From contig CAXUHU010000153.1 in NCBI GenBank assembly GCA_964250925.1, forward strand, positions 1 through 5,493: a stretch of DNA of 5,493 nt, written 5' to 3'. Origin of the DNA: BOG-908 sp964250925. Lineage in GTDB: Bacteria > Pseudomonadota > Alphaproteobacteria > Acetobacterales > Acetobacteraceae. Below, one piece after another: positions 1-5,493 of this stretch; position 1 is the stretch's first letter; each line of letters starts with the position of its first letter. Position numbers and translations under genes: made by a program. A model generated the notes under the pieces. That model saw nothing but the letters and a program-made list of their open reading frames with translations, had not been told where the DNA came from and searched no databases.

Positions 1-58
1 TAGAGATCGGCGGGTAAACGACCTTCATTGTCGTGAACTTGAATTTGCTCGATGTCAT
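1..58 (-). CDS. Possible start of a third operon gene, cut by the window edge
   Basis: On the minus strand an ATG at 58-56 shares bases with the TGA stop (57-55) of the response regulator, giving an ATGA junction like the one between the kinase and the regulator. From there the frame stays open for 19 codons to the window edge, reading MTSSKFKFTTMKVVYPPIS. I do not recognise the product. There is no clear ribosome binding site beyond possible coupling, third-position GC is only moderate, and another minus-strand frame is also open here. A plus-strand reading ends in a stop at 15-17, so the C-terminus of a convergent gene is an alternative. The stretch could equally be non-coding. The support is the overlap geometry alone. 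Confidence 0.22.
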   Translation of the reverse strand, partial: MTSSKFKFTTMKVVYPPIS

Positions 59-696
59 AGGTCGTCAGCAATGAACCCACGCTTGATCCCGAGAGTCACG
101 GCATGGGTGCGATCGCGTGCGTCGAGCTTTTCGAAGATGGATTTCAGGTGGGACTTTACAGTCTGCTCCGAGACGGACAGTTCCCAGGCGATTTGCTTGT
201 TTGCCTTTCCAAGCCGCACAAACGAGAGGATCTCCATCTCGCGTGCGCTCAGCATTTCGCCCCCGGTACGCCCGGCAATCTCGCCTGCCACCTCTGCGGA
301 AACGCTACGCCGACCGGCAAGCACGTCACGGATGCCTTTGACCAGATCCTTTCGCAACGACGTTTTCACGAGATAGCCCGCCGCACCGGCTTGGATTGCG
401 CGCGTAGCACTCACGTCGCCCAGCGACATGGTCAGGATGATGATTTTCGCGGCCGGCCACTTCTGCTTGATCACGGCCAGCGCCGCCATGCCGCCGCCTC
501 CGGGCATCGACAGGTCAAGCAGCGTCACGTCCGGTCGAAGCGCGCTGAAGCGTTCGACCGCCTCGGCCGCATCCGCCGCCTCGCCCACGACCTCCATATC
601 CGGCTCGAGCGCGATCACGGCTGCGATACCATCCCGCAGCAGCGGGTGGTCGTCCGCCGTCAACACCCGTATTGGCCGGGCAGCGTTCGCCGTCAT
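55..696 (-). CDS. NarL/LuxR-family two-component response regulator
   Basis: This is a cytoplasmic DNA-binding response regulator of about 213 residues, the usual length for the NarL/FixJ family. Numbering from the GTG at 705, the receiver domain covers about residues 12-130: acidic pair D18-D19, phospho-acceptor D64 in LLDLSMPG, switch residue T92 and conserved K114 in the GYLVKT motif. A LuxR-type helix-turn-helix spans about 150-210, with LSAREMEIL, the recognition-helix segment SEQTVKSHLKSIFEKL and then RTHAV. All key receiver residues are present, so it should be phosphorylated by its neighbour, the HisKA_3 kinase. I prefer the ATG at 696-694 because it overlaps the kinase stop (695-693) as ATGA. 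The GTG at 705, three codons earlier, is the alternative. No good Shine-Dalgarno precedes either, which fits coupling to kinase translation. Target genes cannot be read from the sequence; the divergent plus-strand genes are an inference. Confidence 0.95.
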   Translation of the reverse strand: MTANAARPIRVLTADDHPLLRDGIAAVIALEPDMEVVGEAADAAEAVERFSALRPDVTLLDLSMPGGGGMAALAVIKQKWPAAKIIILTMSLGDVSATRAIQAGAAGYLVKTSLRKDLVKGIRDVLAGRRSVSAEVAGEIAGRTGGEMLSAREMEILSFVRLGKANKQIAWELSVSEQTVKSHLKSIFEKLDARDRTHAVTLGIKRGFIADDL

Positions 697-3600
697 GATG
701 ACCACGCTGATTCTGTTGAGGAACGCGCGCGATGACTGCCGGCCGGCGCGTAGGCGACTCTGGCCGGCACCGACAGAATGACGGCCGTGCCGAAATCCGG
801 CGCGCTGCGGACGGTCAGCCGGCCGCGCATGCGTTCGGCGCGCTCGCGCATGCCCCGCAATCCGTAATGGCCTTGGCGGCCACCTTGCGCCAGCACGTCA
901 GCACCAATGCCGACACCGTCGTCCCAGAAGCTGATACGCAGCTCGCGGTCACCGTAGGTGACGCTTGCTTCCAGGCGCTGTGCGGCCGCGTGGCGCTGCA
1001 CGTTGGCGATCGCCTCCTCGCCTATCCTCGCCAGCTCCTCGGCCACCTCGGCCTCGAGCGGCCGCGCCGTCCCCTCAATTGTCACGCGAAGCCGGGTGCG
1101 CGGGGCGAGCGCCAGGCGCTCGGCGGCCGCGGCGAAACTTTGCGGCACGTCGCGCGGCGGCTCCGTCTCGCGCAAATCCACCAGGCGCGAGCGGCCCTCG
1201 CGCAGCACATCGTCGGCCAGTTCCATCGCCTCCTCCAACTTGCGGCGGCTCGTGTGGTCCGGGGCCAGCCCTGCCAGAGCGGCCTGGAAGCGCAGCATCA
1301 GCCCGCCGAAGCCTTGCAGCAATGTATCGTGCAGCTCGCGCGCAATGCGCTCGCGCTCGGCCAGACGCGCCTCGAAGCGGTCGCGCAATCGGCGCGACGA
1401 GATGCGCAGGTGCCGCGACCAGGCGAGCCAGACCAGGCACGCCGCCAGCAGAAGACAGAGCAGCGCGAAGGGCACGCTCTGGATGAAGGTGGGCGGGATG
1501 ACGATCGGGAGCGCGGCGCCGGTGGTGTTCCAAACCCCATCGCCATTGCGGGCGATCACGCGGAACATGTAACGGCCGGGTGCGAGGCGCGTGTAGAAGG
1601 CCTGGCGCCGGCCGCCTGCATCCACCCACTCGTCTTCGAGCCCTTCGAGGCGGTAGCGGAACGCCACCTGTTCCGGCTTGGACAGGCTGAGGGCTGCATA
1701 ATCCACCTGGATCGCCGCCATGCCAGCGTCCAGCGTCAGCGCGCCGCGGGGAAACGTGTAGTCACGGCCGTGCGCGGCCACGCTGCGCACCACCACAGGC
1801 GGCGGCGCGTTCAGGCGGGCGAGGCGCGCGGGGTCGACAAACGCCACGCCGTGGCTCTGGACGAGCCATAGGCGCCGCCCATCGCCGGAGACGATCGCAG
1901 TTGGCGTGCCGTGGTCCTGCTGCGCCACGCCGGGCAGACCGTCCGCCAGGTCCAGCAGATCGAAGCGCAATGCAGCGCCCGGCGCGGCCAGGGCGGCTTC
2001 GAAATCGGACTCGGTTATGCGCAGCAGGCCCGCGATGCCGTTGATCCAGACGGCGCTACCGGCCCGCGCGATCCCCGTCACCCGGCTCAGCGCCGGCGAC
2101 CGGTTCGACGCTATCGTGCGGAACCGGCCGGCGGTGAAACGCGCAACGCCATCTTCGCCGCCTACCAGCAGGTCATCGCCGTGGAGCGAGAGGATGTTGA
2201 CCGTCCCGATCGCCAGGCCCTGCTTCGGGCCGAACGGCATCAGACGGTTGCCGACGCGGCGGAAGATACGCTCACCGGCGTAGAACCAGGACCCTCCACC
2301 CGGTCCGGACATCGTGTGCAATGACGCGGCAAGGTTCGCGTCGCCGTCGGGATCGAACCGCCGCCACGGGCCGGATTTCGCGCGGAAGAACACGCCTCCC
2401 GGCTGGACGCTGACCCACTGCGTCCCGGCCTCATCCTCGGTCCAGGAGCAGATCACCGCGCCGCCGGTCGACGGCCCCGACAGGGGGTTCACGCCGCCGC
2501 CGCCGACGCTCAGCAAGCTGCCGCCGAGGATGCCCACGACCAGCGAGCCGTCGTCACGTGGCTGCAGAAAGGTCGCGGGTGCCGTTAGCCGCGCCACCAT
2601 TTCGGCCGGCCCATTGCCGTCGATGCGATGCAGCGCGTTGCCGGCGGTGACCAACACGCCCGCACCGGGCTCCGCGGCGACCTCGAAACCGCCGCGCACG
2701 GTCTCCGGCAAGCCGAGCGCCGCGACGGCGCTGGCCGCCCTGAAGCGATCCAGCCCAAGATTGGAGCCAACCCAGATATCACCCTCGCGATCCTCCACCA
2801 GCGATACCGCCACGTCGGACGTCAGGCCGGCAGCGGCCGTGAACCGCTCGAAGCGGGGCGTGGGCGATTCCAGGGCCGTCACACGGGCGATGCCGCCGTC
2901 CTTCGTGCTTTCCCAAAGTGCGCCGTCGCGGTCGAAGATGGCGCGGTCGGTGACCAGCGCGTCCGCGCCAGGGAGCGCTGGGATGGGGGTAGGTTCGCCA
3001 AGGGCCGGGGACAGGATGGCTTCGCGGCTGCCCGCCGAACACCAGATGCGCCCGTCCGGTGATTGGAGAAGCCGAACTCTCGGCCAGGTCCCGGCAACAG
3101 GTCGGAACCGCCGTTCGCCTCGCCGCAACACGAGCACCTGCGCCTCGCTCGCCGCCCAGATCGTGCCGTCACGGGCCGCAAGCACGCTGTAAAACCCGCC
3201 GTCCGGCACGCCCCATTCCGCGTCGAGCCGCACCCAGCGCTGTCCGTCGAAACGTGCCAGACCGCCGTTCGGTTGGTTGGCAAAAGCTGCCCAGATCGTG
3301 CCGTCCGGCGCCTCGGCCAGTTGCTGAACACTGCCCGGCGCCAGCGCCCCAAAGGTCTGTAGCCTGCCATCAGACAGGCGCGACATGTCGCCGGCGTAGC
3401 TGCCGATCCAGAGGCTGCCATCATGCGCGGCGAGCAACGCTGTGACGTTGCGCGAGGGCAGCTTGTCGCCGTCAGGATGCACCGCTTCGAAGCGCAACCC
3501 GTCGAAGCGGTAGAGGCCCTCTCCCGTGCCGACCCAAAGGAAGCCATCCGCTCCCTGTGCGAGCGCCCATATGTCGGGTGGAGCGCCTGACTCAAGCGTC

Positions 3601-3716
3601 CAGACGGTGTGGTGCAGTTGCGGCAGGAGGCGGTCCGGGCCGAGCGCGCGGCCTTGGCCGGACACGAACAGGGCGGCTAGGCCGAGGACGGCAGTTGCGA
3701 GGTGCATCGGCTTCAT
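693..3716 (-). CDS. Sensor histidine kinase with periplasmic beta-propeller and Y_Y_Y domains
   Basis: This is a 1007-residue membrane sensor kinase. Residues 1-24 look like a signal peptide (MKP start, hydrophobic ATAVLGLAALFVSG, possible cleavage after GRA). Seven clear two-component-regulator propeller motifs of the DGxLW type place their Trp at residues 61, 103, 142, 187, 225, 268 and 315. A more degenerate propeller-like stretch follows to about 640. A Y_Y_Y domain covers about 684-742 (FRYRLEGLEDEW, then APGRYMFRVIARNGDGVW). One membrane helix lies at about 748-766. The cytoplasmic part has a HisKA_3 domain with phospho-acceptor His796 in RELHDTLLQG, and a HATPase_c domain with N905 in EEAIANVQRHA, the D932-D933-GVGIG box and GLRGMRER at 952-959. 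It should autophosphorylate on sensing a periplasmic ligand and pass phosphate to the adjacent regulator. Unlike Bacteroidetes hybrid systems of similar sensor design, the regulator is a separate protein. The ligand is unknown. The start ATG at 3716 has no strong Shine-Dalgarno; an in-frame ATG at 3707 is possible. Confidence 0.95.
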   Translation of the reverse strand: MKPMHLATAVLGLAALFVSGQGRALGPDRLLPQLHHTVWTLESGAPPDIWALAQGADGFLWVGTGEGLYRFDGLRFEAVHPDGDKLPSRNVTALLAAHDGSLWIGSYAGDMSRLSDGRLQTFGALAPGSVQQLAEAPDGTIWAAFANQPNGGLARFDGQRWVRLDAEWGVPDGGFYSVLAARDGTIWAASEAQVLVLRRGERRFRPVAGTWPRVRLLQSPDGRIWCSAGSREAILSPALGEPTPIPALPGADALVTDRAIFDRDGALWESTKDGGIARVTALESPTPRFERFTAAAGLTSDVAVSLVEDREGDIWVGSNLGLDRFRAASAVAALGLPETVRGGFEVAAEPGAGVLVTAGNALHRIDGNGPAEMVARLTAPATFLQPRDDGSLVVGILGGSLLSVGGGGVNPLSGPSTGGAVICSWTEDEAGTQWVSVQPGGVFFRAKSGPWRRFDPDGDANLAASLHTMSGPGGGSWFYAGERIFRRVGNRLMPFGPKQGLAIGTVNILSLHGDDLLVGGEDGVARFTAGRFRTIASNRSPALSRVTGIARAGSAVWINGIAGLLRITESDFEAALAAPGAALRFDLLDLADGLPGVAQQDHGTPTAIVSGDGRRLWLVQSHGVAFVDPARLARLNAPPPVVVRSVAAHGRDYTFPRGALTLDAGMAAIQVDYAALSLSKPEQVAFRYRLEGLEDEWVDAGGRRQAFYTRLAPGRYMFRVIARNGDGVWNTTGAALPIVIPPTFIQSVPFALLCLLLAACLVWLAWSRHLRISSRRLRDRFEARLAERERIARELHDTLLQGFGGLMLRFQAALAGLAPDHTSRRKLEEAMELADDVLREGRSRLVDLRETEPPRDVPQSFAAAAERLALAPRTRLRVTIEGTARPLEAEVAEELARIGEEAIANVQRHAAAQRLEASVTYGDRELRISFWDDGVGIGADVLAQGGRQGHYGLRGMRERAERMRGRLTVRSAPDFGTAVILSVPARVAYAPAGSHRARSSTESAWSS

Positions 3717-3782
3717 GCGGGTGGCGAGGCCTGAAAGCCAACCTGTCGGCGTGTCGCGACGTCGCCATCAGCCGGAGGAAGC

Positions 3783-3806
3783 GGTTCTTTCAAAGATAAA
3801 GGAACC
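3783..3806. repeat. Imperfect inverted repeat, candidate operator or hairpin
   Basis: The arms are GGTTC-TTT and AAA-G-GAACC around a short CAAAGAT centre. GGTTC pairs with GAACC and TTT with AAA, with one bulged G. The element lies 67 bp upstream of the kinase start, inside the intergenic region. It could bind a dimeric regulator or fold in the kinase leader transcript. No T-tract makes it a convincing terminator. The function is inferred from position and symmetry only. Confidence 0.35.
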
Positions 3807-3907
3807 AAGACCGTCTGCTCCCTGCCAGCAACGTTCCGGACGAGGCCGCGATTGCGTTTATGGAAGCTTTGCCACCTGTTCCGAAACCAGTCTGCCCGCG
3901 ACCGCGG

Positions 3908-3936
3908 TTGACACTACATCGTTTGGACCATCCGAC
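3908..3936 (+). promoter_or_regulatory. Possible sigma-70 type promoter for the DoxX-like gene
   Basis: A perfect TTGACA -35 box sits at 3908-3913. At the standard 17-bp spacing the -10 position is TCCGAC (3931-3936), a poor match to TATAAT, so only the -35 half is persuasive. If used, the transcript would begin near 3943 and leave a leader of about 70 bases before the GTG at 4012. The repeats at 3924-3960 would then overlap the -10 region and start site, as an operator might. Confidence 0.25.
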
Positions 3937-3960
3937 ACACACCCAAAAGAGGGATGGACC
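3924..3960. repeat. Small inverted and direct repeats overlapping the candidate promoter
   Basis: CCATCC (3928-3933) is the exact reverse complement of GGATGG (3952-3957), with an 18-base spacer. The hexamer TGGACC occurs at 3924-3929 and again at 3955-3960, 31 bp apart, which is close to three helical turns. Such spacing suits paired binding sites on one face of DNA. Six-base repeats arise easily by chance, so this is a weak candidate operator. Confidence 0.2.
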
Positions 3961-4011
3961 GACGCCCGCATCGGGGCGTGCAGCGTGGTGTTTTCCAGCT
4001 AAGCCGATGCC

Positions 4012-4368
4012 GTGAAACGCGGCTTGCTGACATTTCCGGACGGCTGGTCCGGGCTGGCGCTCTTGATCCTGCGGCTTTCGTTGGCGGGCGTTCTGGCTTC
4101 GGCGCCGCTTTTCGCCGCCTTGCCGTCCTGGGCCCCTCTGGGGACCGACGTGCTCGGGCTCGCTCTCCTCATCGGCGCGCTCACCCGCGTGGCCGCCAGC
4201 ATGTCCGCGGTCTGCCTGCTCGGCGCCGGGGCGGTCGCCGGCGGCGCGGCAGGTGTGATACTGGCGCTTCACGGGTTGGACGCAGCCGCTTTGGCGCTCC
4301 TGGGCGCCGGTGCCTACTCAACCGACGCACGGCTATTCGGCCGCCGCGTCATCACGCTGCGGGACTGA
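4012..4368 (+). CDS. Small DoxX-like integral membrane protein
   Basis: This 118-residue protein is very hydrophobic, rich in Ala, Leu and Gly, with about four predicted membrane segments: roughly residues 13-37, 44-60, 63-85 and 88-101. The N-terminal segment GLALLILRLSLAGVL resembles the first helix of DoxX-family proteins. The C-terminal tail GAGAYSTDARLFGRR matches a motif I recall from small uncharacterised DoxX-like proteins of proteobacteria. Biochemical function is unknown; it probably sits in the inner membrane. The start is GTG at 4012: the frame has a stop at 4000-4002 upstream, and the next in-frame ATG is at residue 64, too late to keep the first helix. No clear Shine-Dalgarno is seen. 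It is divergent from the two-component operon and 201 bp upstream of the reductase, so shared control is possible but unproven. The family assignment is moderate, while the membrane character is plain. Confidence 0.75.
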   Translation: MKRGLLTFPDGWSGLALLILRLSLAGVLASAPLFAALPSWAPLGTDVLGLALLIGALTRVAASMSAVCLLGAGAVAGGAAGVILALHGLDAAALALLGAGAYSTDARLFGRRVITLRD

Positions 4369-4569
4369 CCGACGGTCCGCGCGCCGGGCGAGAGACCGCG
4401 CGTGTCAACCCGTTAGTCTGTCCCCAGCGGGATGATACCGTGATGCTCCCCCAAAAGGATGACCTTCGAGCCACCCCGATGGGTCTCCCGCAGCCCGGCC
4501 GGACCGTCCAACTCTTTGTCCAGCGAAACGCCGTTGGGCGTGTGTCGCCAGAACGCAAGGAGACGCATC
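4369..4569 (+). other. Gap between the DoxX-like gene and the reductase
   Basis: This 201-bp gap contains no recognisable gene, hairpin-plus-T-tract terminator or clear promoter. An in-frame ATG at 4459 would extend the reductase by 37 residues, but that extension has no dehydrogenase character. The length leaves room for a separate promoter for the reductase. Confidence 0.5.
4557..4562 (+). promoter_or_regulatory. Ribosome binding site of the reductase gene
   Basis: AAGGAG lies seven bases before the ATG at 4570, a near-ideal Shine-Dalgarno. It fixes the reductase start there rather than at the upstream in-frame ATG (4459). Confidence 0.85.
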
Positions 4570-5316
4570 ATGAGCAAGCCAATCGTCTTAATCACCGGCG
4601 CCTTGACCGGCATCGGCCGCGCCGCCGCCTTCGCCTTCGCCCGTGAGGGCGCCGGCATCGTGCTGGCTGGGCGTCACGCCGAGAGCGGCGAGGCGCTCGC
4701 CAGCGAACTGCGCGGCATGGACGCGGAAGCAGAGTTCGTCCTGGCTGACGTCCGCCGCGAAGACGACGTGCGCGCCATGGTGGACAGGACGGTTGCGCGC
4801 TTCGGCAGGCTGGACGCGGCCGTCAACAACGCCGGCACCGAAGGCAAGCCGGGGCCGGTGACGGAGCAGACCGCCGCGAGCTACTCTGCGACGTTCGACA
4901 CCAACGTCCTGGGCGCGCTGCTCAGCATGAAGCACGAATTGCGGATCATGCAGGCGCAAGGGGGCGGCAGCATCGTCAACGTATCCTCCACCTACGGGCA
5001 CGAGGGTGTGGCGGGCGCCTCCGTTTATGCGGCGAGCAAGCACGCGGTGGAAGGCATCACGAAGTCGGCGGCGCTGGAGGCCGCATCCTTCGGCGTGCGG
5101 GTCAACGCAGTGGCGCCTGGCCCAACGGAGACCGCGATGCTGGACCGCTTCACCGGTTCGGCGGAGCGCAAGGCGGCGCTGGGAAGCGGCGTGCCGGTCG
5201 GCCGCCTTGGCCGGCCCGAGGAGATCGCCGAGGCCATCGTGTTCCTCGCGTCGGCGAAAGCATCGTTCGTGACCGGGCATGTGCTGGCCGCGGACGGCGG
5301 CAAATCCGCAGGCTGA
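4570..5316 (+). CDS. Short-chain dehydrogenase/reductase (classical SDR, FabG-like)
   Basis: This 248-residue cytoplasmic oxidoreductase has the usual length and complete signature of classical SDRs. The Rossmann cofactor motif TGALTGIG is at residues 9-16, D60 in LADV is the likely adenine contact, NNAG is at 86-89, and the catalytic set is N112, S140, Y153 and K157 (YAASK). The post-catalytic PGPTET segment is at 183-188, and the C-terminus reads FVTGHVLAADGG. Arg35 after the second strand (AGR) hints at NADP(H) preference, which is an inference. The substrate cannot be told: members of this group are often named glucose 1-dehydrogenase or 3-oxoacyl-ACP reductase by similarity alone. The start at 4570 is set by a strong AAGGAG and by the fold beginning within a few residues. 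A SnoaL-like gene follows after 42 bp on the same strand, probably in the same transcript. Confidence 0.95.
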   Translation: MSKPIVLITGALTGIGRAAAFAFAREGAGIVLAGRHAESGEALASELRGMDAEAEFVLADVRREDDVRAMVDRTVARFGRLDAAVNNAGTEGKPGPVTEQTAASYSATFDTNVLGALLSMKHELRIMQAQGGGSIVNVSSTYGHEGVAGASVYAASKHAVEGITKSAALEAASFGVRVNAVAPGPTETAMLDRFTGSAERKAALGSGVPVGRLGRPEEIAEAIVFLASAKASFVTGHVLAADGGKSAG

Positions 5317-5358
5317 CGAGTGCAACCGCTCAGGCAGGCGCGCAACCGACATCACCCG

Positions 5359-5493
5359 ATGAAAGACGAGATGCTCGAACCTCTTCCACAATCAAACAAG
5401 GCACTCGTGCTGGAGGCGTTCGACACGCTGTTCAATCTGCGTGACTACGAGGCGGCCCTTCGCTTCTGGTCGCCAGATTACATCCAGCACAGC
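5359..5493 (+). CDS. SnoaL-like / NTF2-fold protein, N-terminal part only
   Basis: Forty-five codons are visible before the window ends. The segment NKALVLEAFDTLFNLRDYEAALRFWSPDYIQHS, split here as NKALVLEAFDTLFN (residues 13-26) and RDYEAALRFWSPDYIQHS (28-45), is typical of the first helices and strand of SnoaL-like polyketide-cyclase-type proteins of the NTF2-like superfamily, where YIQHS is a recurrent motif. Full-length relatives are usually about 130-150 residues. The reaction is unknown: many family members have no assigned substrate. The start is the ATG at 5359, though Met5 (5371) is possible; no clear Shine-Dalgarno is visible for either. It lies 42 bp after the reductase stop on the same strand, so co-transcription is likely. 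Confidence 0.85.
   Translation, partial: MKDEMLEPLPQSNKALVLEAFDTLFNLRDYEAALRFWSPDYIQHS

Larger units (their letters stand above)
3717..4011. other. Divergent intergenic region between the kinase operon and plus-strand genes
   Basis: About 295 bp separate the two divergent starts, and the stretch is less GC-biased than its surroundings. It should hold the promoter of the two-component operon (minus) and that of the DoxX-like gene (plus). Visible elements are an imperfect palindrome at 3783-3806, a TTGACA box at 3908-3913, and CCATCC/GGATGG inverted plus TGGACC direct repeats between 3924 and 3960. I could not find a convincing -35/-10 pair on the minus strand. Open frames crossing this region on both strands show no family motif and look spurious. 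Confidence 0.6.

Noticed and set aside
732..1871. Long plus-strand frame (379 codons) opposite the kinase 3' half
   Set aside because: It is antisense to the HisKA_3, HATPase_c and Y_Y_Y coding region, has no recognisable domain, is rich in Arg, Ala, His and Gln, and arises from the GC-biased codons of the kinase.
2314..3192. Plus-strand frame of 292 codons opposite the propeller region
   Set aside because: It is a Ser/Pro/Arg-rich shadow of the propeller sequence with no motif; the minus-strand frame carries the conserved repeats.
3833..3883. GTTCCG repeated at 3833 and 3878
   Set aside because: Only six bases are shared, the 45-bp spacing is not a whole number of helical turns, and the flanks differ.
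3526..4002. Plus-strand frame of 158 codons entering the divergent intergenic region
   Set aside because: Its first part is antisense to the kinase N-terminus and signal peptide; the remainder shows no protein-like pattern.
3790..4272. Minus-strand frame of 160 codons across the intergenic region and the DoxX-like gene
   Set aside because: The composition is low-complexity Gln/Gly/Arg, no family features are seen, and it lies antisense to a plausible membrane protein.
4377..4401. CCGCGCG repeated after the DoxX-like gene, considered as a terminator
   Set aside because: The copies are direct rather than clean inverted repeats and no T-tract follows.
4371..4508. Perfect 8-bp inverted repeat GACGGTCC (4371-4378) and GGACCGTC (4501-4508)
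   Set aside because: The arms are about 120 bp apart in a GC-rich gap, and such a match is readily expected by chance at this scale.
4459..4569. N-terminal extension of the reductase by 37 residues
   Set aside because: The extension precedes an ideal AAGGAG site and has no SDR sequence; the Rossmann fold starts right after the ATG at 4570.
4588..5391. Minus-strand frame of 267 codons opposite the reductase
   Set aside because: It is antisense to a complete SDR with all catalytic motifs and lacks any domain of its own.

Overview
The window is GC-rich (about two thirds by eye) with strongly GC-biased third codon positions. This explains why many long spurious frames lie antisense to the real genes. 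The gene families and codon style suggest a high-GC proteobacterium, for example a sphingomonad-like alphaproteobacterium or a Xanthomonadales/Burkholderiales relative. The sequence alone does not settle which. No mobile element, RNA gene, CRISPR array or phage gene is visible.

Layout: the left two thirds is a minus-strand two-component operon. A 1007-residue membrane sensor histidine kinase (693-3716) has a signal peptide, a periplasmic beta-propeller sensor, a Y_Y_Y domain, one membrane helix and a HisKA_3/HATPase_c output. It is followed by a NarL/LuxR-type response regulator (55-696). The two genes overlap by an ATGA (stop and start share bases), which suggests translational coupling. A second ATGA overlap at the regulator stop may start a third gene that leaves the window at base 1; this is weakly supported.

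A divergent intergenic region of about 295 bp (3717-4011) separates the operon from plus-strand genes. It holds an imperfect 24-bp palindrome, a perfect TTGACA box and a small set of inverted and direct repeats near that box. These are candidate regulatory sites only.

The right third reads on the plus strand: a small, very hydrophobic DoxX-like membrane protein (4012-4368, GTG start), a 201-bp gap, a classical short-chain dehydrogenase/reductase with a strong ribosome binding site (4570-5316), and the first 45 codons of a SnoaL-like/NTF2-fold protein cut by the window end (5359-5493).

Working together: a reasonable inference is that the kinase senses an extracytoplasmic ligand, signals through the regulator, and that the regulator may act on the divergent promoter region and thus on the membrane protein, reductase and SnoaL-like genes. 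The divergent arrangement supports this but does not prove it. The families are all known. I see no clearly new system, and the most useful leads are the gene overlaps, the split propeller architecture and the intergenic repeats.
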